NCBI GenBank assembly: GCA_000990355.1
Contig: LBSX01000008.1
Location: 1-40,315, forward strand
DNA length: 40,315 bases
Source of the DNA: Candidatus Magasanikbacteria bacterium GW2011_GWC2_37_14
GTDB lineage: Bacteria > Patescibacteriota > Patescibacteriia > Magasanikbacterales > UBA922
Direction of reading: 5' to 3'
The notes under the pieces were generated by a model. The model searched no databases and had not been told where the DNA came from. It saw nothing but the letters and a program-made list of their open reading frames with translations. Shown one piece after another: positions 17,101 to 22,570 of this stretch. How positions within the stretch are numbered: position 1 is the stretch's first letter; each line of letters begins with the position of its first letter. A program made the translations under genes and the position numbers.

Positions 17101-17130
17101 TCCGCCAAAGGCGGATCAGCCTTGGGCTGA
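17101..17130 (+). repeat. Two-hairpin insertion in the D-arm of tRNA-Arg
   Basis: 30 bp: TCCGCC-AAA-GGCGGA followed by TCAGCC-TT-GGGCTGA. Removing it restores GTT^CAACGG, the D-arm sequence of the nested intact tRNA-Arg. There is no target duplication. Confidence 0.75.
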
Positions 17131-17139
17131 CAACGGATA

Positions 17140-17280
17140 CCTGCCCGCTCGTGCCTCACATGGCAGGCGGGCCTGCCCGCCATGGCCTGAGCCCTCGTAG
17201 TTCAACGGATAGAACAAACCCGTCCTAAGGGTAAAATAGAAGTTCAATTCCTCTCGAGGGCACAGGCGAAGGCAGGCGGG
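17140..17280 (+). repeat. Palindromic element carrying an intact tRNA-Arg
   Basis: A tRNA-free palindrome (17140-17171, CCTGCC...GGCAGGCGGG) is followed by a tandem copy split by tRNA-Arg: left arm CCTGCCCGCCATGGCCTGA (17172-17190), right arm CAGGCGAAGGCAGGCGGG (17263-17280). The arms pair as CC.GCC.GCC...GCCTG with regularly spaced mismatches. The same arms flank the tRNA-Ala nested at 17497. Confidence 0.7.
17191..17262 (+). tRNA. tRNA-Arg(CCT), intact, nested in the interrupted tRNA-Arg
   Basis: 72 nt. Acceptor GCCCTCG / CGAGGGC, discriminator A, D-arm GTTC-AACGGATA-GAAC, anticodon loop GTCCTAA (CCT, reads AGG), T-loop TTCAATT. There is one A-C mismatch in the T-stem and one A-A at the base of the anticodon stem. 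CCA is not encoded. Confidence 0.85.
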
Positions 17281-17296
17281 GAACAGATCCGTCCTA

Positions 17297-17327
17297 CTGC
17301 GCCCATCATAGCTTTAGCGACGATGGG
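17297..17327 (+). repeat. 31-bp hairpin inserted in the anticodon loop of tRNA-Arg
   Basis: A stem CCCATC / GATGGG encloses AGC-TTTA-GCG. Removing 17297-17327 restores the loop GTCCTAA exactly, i.e. insertion at position 37/38. It has the same length and core (AGC, TTA, GCGA, GGG) as the insertion at 34368-34398, with paired base changes in the stem. Confidence 0.75.
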
Positions 17328-17345
17328 AGGATAAAATGGGAGTTC

Positions 17346-17379
17346 TGAGCCTCTTCGGCTCATCCGCCGATGAGGCGGA
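17346..17379 (+). repeat. Two-hairpin insertion in the T-loop of tRNA-Arg
   Basis: 34 bp: TGAGCC-TCTTC-GGCTCA followed by TCCGCC-GATGA-GGCGGA. Removing it restores TTC^AATT, the T-loop of the nested tRNA-Arg. Confidence 0.72.
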
Positions 17380-17407
17380 AATTCATACTGGGGGTACCAG
17401 GGCTGTG

Positions 17408-17436
17408 CCGCGTAATGGCGTAGCCATTTTACGCGG
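17408..17436 (+). repeat. Palindrome abutting the interrupted tRNA-Ala
   Basis: CCGCGTAA...TTACGCGG with an inner TGGC-GTA-GCCA. It ends within the first two bases of the outer tRNA-Ala. It could be a processing signal or another inserted palindrome. Confidence 0.6.
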
Positions 17437-17470
17437 GCCTATGGTCTCGTGGTATGACGCGGCATTCGCA

Positions 17471-17593
17471 CCGTGCCCGCCAGTGCCTGAGCCTCTGGGC
17501 CTGTAGCTCATTTGGTAGAGCGCTACATTCGCATTGTAGAGGTAAGGGGTTCGATTCCCCTCAGGTCCACAGGCACAGGCGATGGCAGGCGGG
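17471..17593 (+). repeat. Palindromic insert carrying an intact tRNA-Ala
   Basis: The left arm (17471-17496) and right arm (17570-17593) are inverted repeats sharing CC.GCC.GCCA..GCCTG.GCCT, the same family as the arms around tRNA-Arg at 17172-17280. Between them lies tRNA-Ala(CGC). Confidence 0.72.
17497..17569 (+). tRNA. tRNA-Ala(CGC), intact, nested
   Basis: 73 nt. Acceptor GGGCCTG / CAGGTCC with G3-U70, discriminator A, D-arm GCTC-ATTTGGTA-GAGC, anticodon arm CTACA-TTCGCAT-TGTAG, T-arm AGGGG-TTCGATT-CCCCT. All stems are paired. CCA is not encoded. Confidence 0.93.
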
Positions 17594-17629
17594 TTGCCGA
17601 TGCCCGAGTCCGATTCTCGGTAGGTCCAC

Positions 17630-17651
17630 TTGTATAATATAGTGTATACAA
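17630..17651 (+). promoter_or_regulatory. TTGTATA-N8-TATACAA palindrome, copy 1
   Basis: Perfect arms TTGTATA / TATACAA with an 8-bp spacer, two bases after the tRNA-Ala. Four further copies are at 17706, 32334, 32399 and 32450. Confidence 0.7.
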
Positions 17652-17660
17652 ATTAATAAT

Positions 17661-17676
17661 TGTTCCATGTAGAACA
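17661..17676. promoter_or_regulatory. parS-like 16-bp palindrome 1
   Basis: TGTTCCATGTAGAACA. It keeps the TGTT..CA.GT....AACA frame of bacterial parS (consensus TGTTTCACGTGAAACA) with a few substitutions. Confidence 0.45.
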
Positions 17677-17707
17677 AAACCCTGCACCCACGTGGTACAG
17701 GGTTTTT
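17676..17707 (+). terminator. Terminator of the tRNA cluster
   Basis: AAAACCCTG ... CAGGGTTTTT stem with a 13-base loop and T run on the plus strand. Confidence 0.8.
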
Positions 17708-17727
17708 GTATACAATAGTGTAGACAA
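17706..17727 (+). promoter_or_regulatory. TTGTATA-N8-TATACAA palindrome, copy 2
   Basis: TTGTATA-N8-TAGACAA, one mismatch in the right arm. It overlaps the T run of the tRNA-cluster terminator. Confidence 0.6.
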
Positions 17728-17792
17728 TTCGAGTAATAATTAGCACATGAACACAAATAGCATTTACACATTACCATAAGTTATACTTATAT

Positions 17793-17808
17793 TGTTCCAC
17801 GGGGAACA
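17793..17808. promoter_or_regulatory. parS-like 16-bp palindrome 2
   Basis: TGTTCCACGGGGAACA, one base from the perfect palindrome TGTTCCACGTGGAACA, a close relative of the ParB-binding parS consensus. It lies 117 bases from parS-like site 1. Confidence 0.5.
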
Positions 17809-17824
17809 ATTTAACATTCACTCA

Positions 17825-18026
17825 CTCGTTCACGCGCGCACAAACACAAGGTAAAAATTTAGAGGCGAGGAAGAGTGGTACGCCGTAGCGAGAGCGAAGG
17901 CGGATTTGTTCTGCTGTTTGAGCTATGTAATAAGCGAGTTCAGAACAAAAACGAATGACGAGGCCTAAATTTTCTGTAGTGTTTGTTTAGCGCGAAGTTT
18001 TTGCTCCACTTTTTTGAAAAAGTGGA
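17825..18026. repeat. About 200-bp palindromic repeat, copy 1
   Basis: Starts CTCGTTCACGCGC and ends in CTCCACTTTTTTGAAAAAGTGG. Nested inverted repeats: ACAAACAC/GTGTTTGT, AAATTTAG/CTAAATTT, TTTGTTCTG/CAGAACAAA. The second copy is at 34238-34438 in the same orientation. This element plus the sites above fill the gene-free stretch 17630-18130. Confidence 0.8.
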
Positions 18027-18132
18027 TAATAGCTGATTTTTAAGCCAAATAACAACGTCGTAAAATAAAATATTAATATTAACTAAAATAATCAAGAAAT
18101 AATCTGCAACAACACTTATCAACTTCTACCCC

Positions 18133-18161
18133 TTGACAAACATTAAAAATAAGTTCATACT
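18133..18161 (+). promoter_or_regulatory. Promoter-like TTGACA / CATACT pair
   Basis: TTGACA (18133-18138), 17-bp spacer, CATACT (18156-18161), reading into the GC-rich segment 18166-18376. An opposing TTGACA also lies here on the minus strand, so the direction of use is uncertain. Confidence 0.4.
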
Positions 18162-18165
18162 TATG

Positions 18166-18376
18166 TCAAGATCCACGTTCCTTCTGCGCGTCAGAATTCT
18201 CCGTGGAAGCATCAAGCGCCCCATCCGAAGCACCGAGGACCACCTCATCCTTTTGCCCGGAGCTTGCTGCCTCCACATCTCCACAGGAATGCGGGGTACG
18301 AACCGTGGAAACGGAAAAAGCGTGCCCACGCTGCCCGGGCACCAGAAAAAGCCGTTAAACGGTCACGACCCCGCAT
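18166..18376 (-). pseudogene. GC-rich gene remnant, reading frame unresolved
   Basis: A GC-rich island of about 290 bases. On the minus strand an ATG at 18376, preceded by AGGAAGGG, opens MRGRDRLTAFSGARAAWARF. That frame closes after about 43 codons, but a neighbouring frame continues with coding-like, purine-rich codons (VEAASSGQKDEVVLGASDGA) to a stop at 18166. A frameshifted minus-strand gene would explain both. Plus-strand open frames over the same bases (starting MSRSTFLLRVRILRG at 18163) cannot be excluded. No family is recognised. Base composition matches the other GC-rich, mostly minus-strand genes. Confidence 0.3.
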
Positions 18377-18506
18377 CCCTTCCTATTTTAGGAGGGGAAA
18401 GAGAGACGATAGATCTTGCATCTACACCCCCGTCCATCACAAATTCTAAAAATATTTAGACTTTGTGAGGGAGAAAAGGGGGTGTTTTTGTTTATAAAAA
18501 CAAAAA

Positions 18507-18524
18507 ACTATGATTTATCATAGT
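18507..18524. terminator. Bidirectional terminator
   Basis: ACTATGAT-TT-ATCATAGT perfect hairpin with T runs on both sides. It serves the minus-strand lipoprotein gene, and the plus direction if 18166-18376 is transcribed that way. Two Shine-Dalgarno-like GGAGG stretches with no gene after them lie at 18534-18558 on the minus strand. Confidence 0.65.
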
Positions 18525-18658
18525 CTTTTGTTGTCCTCCTTTTTTGTTACCTCCTATCACGAGCGGGTAGAAATGCTTTTTGGAACACAAGAAAAGAATT
18601 CCCCGTGAAAAAAGCAATTACCCGCTTAAAGAACGTCGTAGCCGAGTACATGGCCGGC

Positions 18659-19138
18659 TCAACCGAGCATGCCGGGATGACGATCGCAGACGTTGCCGAT
18701 ACCGTCGTTGTCATCGTCTGCCTGATCCAGGTTCTGGTCGAACGGGCAGTTGTCACACCCGTCTTGGACTCCGTCCTCGTCGCTGTCGACGGGGTAGGGC
18801 AGTTCCGGGATCTCCGGACAGGTGTCGCAGTCGTCTCCGAAGGCGTCACCGTCGGTGTTGCGCTGAAGCATGTTCTGCACCAGCTTGCAGTTGTCGTACA
18901 GGTCCACGACGCCATCACCGTCGGTATCAGTGAAGTCGTCACAGGCGTCGCCGATGCCGTCGTCGTTCGAATCAATCTGCTCGAAGTTCCAGATGCCCAG
19001 GCAGTTGTCGTCCGAGTCCTTGGTGCCATCATGGTCGTAGTCATCGACCCAGGGGTCTTCGATCTTGTTGGGGTAGTACCCCTCGTAGGCACACGACACG
19101 AAGGCCGAGCACAGCGCGAGCAAAGCAAAAAACCTCAT
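18659..19138 (-). CDS. GC-rich lipoprotein with thrombospondin type-3-like calcium repeats
   Basis: 159 aa. The lipoprotein signal MRFFALLALCSAFVSC has a lipobox-like FVSC with Cys at 16. The rest is a run of Asp-rich repeats such as DHDGTKDSDDNC, DTDGDGVVDLYDNC and DSDEDGVQDGCDNC, the thrombospondin type-3 pattern that binds Ca2+. A strong Shine-Dalgarno (GGGAGGG) precedes the ATG. Its GC-rich codon use is unlike the host genes around it, yet the motif class echoes the AT-rich surface protein at 845-4198. It is probably a surface-anchored structural protein of foreign origin. An overlapping 193-residue Thr-rich minus-strand frame is a shadow. Confidence 0.75.
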   Translation of the reverse strand: MRFFALLALCSAFVSCAYEGYYPNKIEDPWVDDYDHDGTKDSDDNCLGIWNFEQIDSNDDGIGDACDDFTDTDGDGVVDLYDNCKLVQNMLQRNTDGDAFGDDCDTCPEIPELPYPVDSDEDGVQDGCDNCPFDQNLDQADDDNDGIGNVCDRHPGMLG

Positions 19139-19186
19139 CGGTCCCTCCCAAAAAGCTGGTTTTACCCAGCAGCGGTTTGTAAAAAA

Positions 19187-19215
19187 AGCTTAACTCATTT
19201 TTTGTTCTTTGTCAA
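19187..19215 (-). promoter_or_regulatory. Promoter of the GC-rich lipoprotein gene
   Basis: Minus strand TTGACA (19215-19210), 17-bp spacer, TAAGCT (19192-19187). It is back to back with the tRNA-Ala promoter. Confidence 0.6.
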
Positions 19216-19224
19216 CAGTAATAC

Positions 19225-19252
19225 TTGCTTTTTTTTATAGTTTTGTTATAAT
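19225..19252 (+). promoter_or_regulatory. Promoter of tRNA-Ala(GGC)
   Basis: TTGCTT (19225-19230), 16-bp spacer, TATAAT (19247-19252), 17 bases before the tRNA. Confidence 0.7.
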
Positions 19253-19269
19253 TTGCCCACTAAATATAA

Positions 19270-19340
19270 GGGCCTGTAGTATAACGGTAATACGCGACCA
19301 TGGCATGGTTGAGTCCGGGGTTCGATTCCCCGCAGGTCCA
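19270..19340 (+). tRNA. tRNA-Ala(GGC)
   Basis: 71 nt. Acceptor GGGCCTG / CAGGTCC with G3-U70, discriminator A, D-arm GTAT-AACGGTA-ATAC, anticodon arm CGACC-ATGGCAT-GGTTG (GGC), T-arm CGGGG-TTCGATT-CCCCG. Uninterrupted, CCA not encoded. Confidence 0.95.
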
Positions 19341-19347
19341 CACATTA

Positions 19348-19381
19348 TGCTATAATATCAAGACGCACCAGTTGCGTCTTG
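19348..19381 (+). promoter_or_regulatory. Extended -10 and hairpin before the SBF-type transporter
   Basis: TGCTATAAT extended -10 (19348-19356), then the perfect hairpin CAAGACGCA-CCAGT-TGCGTCTTG (19359-19381) in the leader. The hairpin lacks a T run, so it is more likely an operator or leader structure than a terminator. Confidence 0.5.
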
Positions 19382-19391
19382 AATTGTAAAT

Positions 19392-20282
19392 ATGAAACTA
19401 ACACAAAAATATTTCTGGTTAATAATTTTATTATCACTTATTTTGGGAATTGTTTGGCCAACTCCTGGTTTAATATTAAAAAATTGGCTTACACCAATTC
19501 TAATGATCATGATGACCCTAGGTTGTTTAAAGACTGATTTAAAAGAACTACGAAATTTTAAATATGATTGGCGGCGTTACATTTTAATTTTAGGGAACAT
19601 TTTTATTGTCTCATCATTAATAGTTTTTCTATGCCAAAAATTTTTAAATCCTGAAATTTATTTGGGTCTGCTATTAGCGGTGGTTGTACCCTGTGGTATT
19701 TCTGTAGTTGCTTTCTCCATTATTTTCAACGGGCAACCAACCAAAGCCTTAATTACCACCACTCTGGCTCACTTGGTAGCACCTCTTTTAGTTCCAATTA
19801 TTGTTTGGTTATTTGCTCATAAAATTATTAATATAAATATACTCTCCATGTTTTGGTTAGTATTCAAATTGGTAATTATTCCAATATTTTTAGCCGAAAT
19901 TATAAAATATTTTAAATTTGATAAATTTTTAGAAAAATATATTGCTGGTTCCAACACTATTTTAGTATCGATGCTCAATTGGGGAACAATAGCACCAGCA
20001 ACCTATTTAATTTCCTGGCAAAATACCTCTTTTTTAATTGCCTTGTTTATTGCCTTGTTTATTTTTATTTTACAAATAATTTTAGGAACTTTGTTCGGTA
20101 GAAATAAAGAAGAAAAAATAACTTGGTCTATTGTAAATTTTTATAAAAATACGGGACTAGCATCGGTAATTGCCTTAACTAGTTTTGGAGCCCCAACAGC
20201 TTTGGGGGTTGTAGCTTATATACTTGTCACCAATGCGGCTCTAGTACCTTTTCAATTTTATTTAACAAAAACTAATAAATAA
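19392..20282 (+). CDS. SBF-like (bile acid:Na+ symporter family) transporter
   Basis: 296 aa, about nine to ten membrane segments. The layout and motifs (LTPILMIMMTLGCLKTDL near the start, VVPCGISVVAFSIIFNG in the middle, FYKNTGLASVIALTSFG near the end) match the SBF / BASS-ACR3 superfamily of sodium-coupled organic anion carriers. The substrate cannot be told. It opens a plus-strand run of transporter genes (SBF, MFS, SIS, Nramp-like) that ends with ychF. Confidence 0.75.
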   Translation: MKLTQKYFWLIILLSLILGIVWPTPGLILKNWLTPILMIMMTLGCLKTDLKELRNFKYDWRRYILILGNIFIVSSLIVFLCQKFLNPEIYLGLLLAVVVPCGISVVAFSIIFNGQPTKALITTTLAHLVAPLLVPIIVWLFAHKIININILSMFWLVFKLVIIPIFLAEIIKYFKFDKFLEKYIAGSNTILVSMLNWGTIAPATYLISWQNTSFLIALFIALFIFILQIILGTLFGRNKEEKITWSIVNFYKNTGLASVIALTSFGAPTALGVVAYILVTNAALVPFQFYLTKTNK

Positions 20283-20320
20283 TATAAACAAATAATTTAA
20301 TAATTATTTGTTTAAGAAAT

Positions 20321-21511
20321 ATGCCCAAAATTCTGGAAGCAAAACTAAAAAGCAATATTTGGAAATATTATTTTTATGAAATCATGGATGGCATGTTTTT
20401 TTCGGTACCAATCATGGTTTTATTTTGGCAAGAAAATGGTTTGAGTTTAAGCCAAATAATGATTTTGCAATCTCTATATTCTATTGCCGCTGTTTTGTTG
20501 GAAGTGCCCACAGGTTATTTTGCCGATGTCTTTGGCAGAAAAAAAACTTTGGCCTTGGGCGGATTATTTTGGGCTTTGGGTATAATTACTTATAGTTTAG
20601 GTTACAATTTTTATCAATTTTTAATTGCGGAAATGTTATTTGCTCTAGGTTCATCATTCAAATCTGGGGCTGACTCGGCAATTGTTTATGATACTTTGGT
20701 AGAACTAAAACAAGAAGATCTTTACAAAAAAATCTGGGGAAACGCTAGATTCTTGGGAATGGCAACTATGGGTTTAGCAGGAATAATTGGTGCTTTTGTT
20801 GGCAAGTCGGGTTTAAGACTTACTCTCTATATATCTATACCTTTTTTCTTAATGCAATTTTTTATCGCTTTATTTTTTAAAGAACCAACTAAACACGAAG
20901 CCCCTAGTGAAACCAGTAAAATAAAAGAAATGTTTAATATTGTTAAACAAGCACTATTAAAAAATGTTCAATTAAAATGGTTAATAATCTATGGAGCCAT
21001 TATTTTTGCTTTCAATCAATCTGCTTTGTGGCTTTACCAACCATATTTTAAAATAACTGGACTAGATATAGTTTATTTTGGTTTAGTATTTGCTTCTTTC
21101 CAGATTGTGGCCGCTTTTTCGGCCAAATATGCTCACCGTTTAGAAAATATTTTAGGACAAAAATTTTCTTTAATTATGTTACCTATTTTAATTGGTGTTA
21201 GTTATTTATTGATGAACAATTTTATTTTTTTATTTAGTTTTTCTTTTTGTTTTTTACAACAATTTGTACGGGGATTTTCTGACCCAGTTATTTCGGATTA
21301 TTTAAACAAACTTACACCTTCACACACTCGCGCGACAATTTTATCAATCAAAGCTTTGGCAGGCAGATTAATTTATGCTGCCATTATTCCTTTTATTGGC
21401 TGGGTGGCTGACATTTATTCTTTAACACAAGCTTTATTTATTTTGGGAATCACCATTTTAATAATTGGCGCGGCCGGATTACTAATGTTAAAAAAAGTGA
21501 AAGTAATTTAA
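20321..21511 (+). CDS. MFS transporter
   Basis: 396 aa, 12 predicted membrane segments. The signature GYFADVFGRKKTLALGGLFW between TM2 and TM3 is the Major Facilitator motif (G-x-x-x-D-x-x-G-R-K/R). A second-half counterpart is visible near TM8. The segment LEVPTGYFADVFGRK is common in drug- or metabolite-efflux members. Substrate unknown. Spacing to the SBF gene is 38 bases; probably one transcript. Confidence 0.83.
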   Translation: MPKILEAKLKSNIWKYYFYEIMDGMFFSVPIMVLFWQENGLSLSQIMILQSLYSIAAVLLEVPTGYFADVFGRKKTLALGGLFWALGIITYSLGYNFYQFLIAEMLFALGSSFKSGADSAIVYDTLVELKQEDLYKKIWGNARFLGMATMGLAGIIGAFVGKSGLRLTLYISIPFFLMQFFIALFFKEPTKHEAPSETSKIKEMFNIVKQALLKNVQLKWLIIYGAIIFAFNQSALWLYQPYFKITGLDIVYFGLVFASFQIVAAFSAKYAHRLENILGQKFSLIMLPILIGVSYLLMNNFIFLFSFSFCFLQQFVRGFSDPVISDYLNKLTPSHTRATILSIKALAGRLIYAAIIPFIGWVADIYSLTQALFILGITILIIGAAGLLMLKKVKVI

Positions 21512-21622
21512 TTTATTAACAAATATAAATAATTTAATAATTTTTTGAAGCGGCCACTGTCTGCGACTATCAGATTCTGGACGCAAAAAAAATTCTTAAA
21601 TTATTTATTTAAAAATTCTTAT

Positions 21623-22561
21623 ATGCCTTACGAAAATCTAAAAACCATGCAAAATTTTACCCTAAAAAATTTACCCAATTTAGATGTGACTGTACTGGGG
21701 GCTTTGGAATTATTTATTAAAGAAGGTGTACCCAAACTTAATTTGGGTAATTATAAAAAACCACTAGTAATTGGTAGTGGCAATGGAGCAGTAACCGGGA
21801 AAATTTTATTTGCTGGCCAAGAGGTAGTGCTGGCCGATGAAAGCAATTATCAAATTAAATTAAAAAATATCAAAAATATAGATGGCGCAATTATAATTTC
21901 TGCTTCGGGCAGTAAACACGCCATTACTTTGGCCAAAGATTTTAAAAAAAGAAAAATTGCTACCAAACTTTTAACCAACAATCTTTACGCTCCTGCCAAA
22001 AAATACATTGCTCCAAATAATTTTTTTGTTCTGCCAAAAAACAAAGAACCCTATACTTACAACACTAGCACTTATCTCGGCATGATCTTGGGTCAAACAA
22101 AAGAAGACCCCAGAAAAATAAAAGACTTTATTTTAAACACCATTCAAAAACAAATTCCCAAAAATTTTAAAAAATATGATTCATTTTATTTAATTGTCCC
22201 AAATGAATTTGAGGTTACCCGCGAATTATTTGTTACCAAGTTTGATGAATTATTCGAACCCGTTGTTTCGGGTCGAGTATTTACACCCGAACAAAGCAAA
22301 CATGCCAAAAGTGTGGCCAACAATAGCAAAGAATTATTTATTAGTTTTGGCTATGATAATAAATTATTTGGCCAAAAAAATAATCGTTTAAATATTTCTC
22401 TGCCAAAAAATTCTAATTATGCCACAGTAATGGCAATTGTCTATTATGTAATTGGGAAAATTCAAGAACAACACGCACCTTATTTTAAAAAAGGAATTGC
22501 CAAATATTGCCAAAATGCTTCCAAAGTATTTGGTTATGAAATTAAACCAATTGTAGAATAA
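21623..22561 (+). CDS. SIS-domain (sugar isomerase-like) protein
   Basis: 312 aa from the ATG at 21623 (MPYENLKTMQNFTLKN). The TTG 26 codons upstream gives an Arg/Lys-rich stretch without Shine-Dalgarno and is less likely. Residues about 70-150 resemble an SIS domain: PLVIGSGNGAVTGKILF then GAIIISASGSKHAITLAKDF, the phosphosugar-binding Ser-rich turn. The C-terminal half has no recognised domain. It might act on a phosphorylated or activated sugar linked to the transporters beside it. It precedes the Nramp-like gene by 9 bases, consistent with co-transcription. Confidence 0.6.
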   Translation: MPYENLKTMQNFTLKNLPNLDVTVLGALELFIKEGVPKLNLGNYKKPLVIGSGNGAVTGKILFAGQEVVLADESNYQIKLKNIKNIDGAIIISASGSKHAITLAKDFKKRKIATKLLTNNLYAPAKKYIAPNNFFVLPKNKEPYTYNTSTYLGMILGQTKEDPRKIKDFILNTIQKQIPKNFKKYDSFYLIVPNEFEVTRELFVTKFDELFEPVVSGRVFTPEQSKHAKSVANNSKELFISFGYDNKLFGQKNNRLNISLPKNSNYATVMAIVYYVIGKIQEQHAPYFKKGIAKYCQNASKVFGYEIKPIVE

Positions 22562-22570
22562 TTAAAAAAT

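Larger units (their letters stand above)
17089..17399 (+). pseudogene. Interrupted tRNA-Arg(CCT) carrying four palindromic insertions
   Basis: Five pieces (17089-17100, 17131-17139, 17281-17296, 17328-17345, 17380-17396) join to exactly 72 nt, the length of the intact tRNA-Arg nested within it and about 80% identical to it. The loop GTCCTA^A keeps anticodon CCT. The acceptor arms GCTCCCG / TGGGGGT pair with several G-U, and CCA follows at 17397-17399. The anticodon stem shows a compensatory change relative to the nested gene (T29-A41 versus C29-G41), so it was functional after divergence. Two of five T-stem pairs are lost. Insertions fall at about positions 12/13, 21/22, 37/38 and 56/57. Called a pseudogene unless the insertions are removed from the RNA. 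Confidence 0.7.
17435..17628 (+). tRNA. tRNA-Ala(CGC) interrupted at position 37/38 by a tRNA-carrying insert
   Basis: Exons 17435-17470 and 17594-17628 join to a 71-nt tRNA. The acceptor GGGCCTA / TAGGTCC is fully paired and has the alanine identity pair G3-U70. Anticodon stem CGGCA / TGCCG is 5/5, T-stem CCGAG / CTCGG is 5/5, D-stem 3/4, and the anticodon loop is TTCGCA^T with CGC. The only oddity is C instead of T in the T-loop (TCCGATT). The 123-bp insert sits exactly between 37 and 38, the canonical intron position of archaeal and eukaryal tRNAs. Arm integrity argues that it is, or very recently was, functional. Whether the insert is spliced is unknown. Confidence 0.72.

Noticed and set aside
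17101-17379. CRISPR array
   Set aside because: Repeated palindromes differ in length and sequence, spacing is irregular, and no cas genes are present anywhere in the window.
18547-19128. 193-residue Thr/Arg-rich minus-strand open frame
   Set aside because: Shadow of the Asp-rich lipoprotein gene: the repeated GAC codons read out of frame give Thr/Arg runs. The lipoprotein frame has a signal, lipobox and Shine-Dalgarno.
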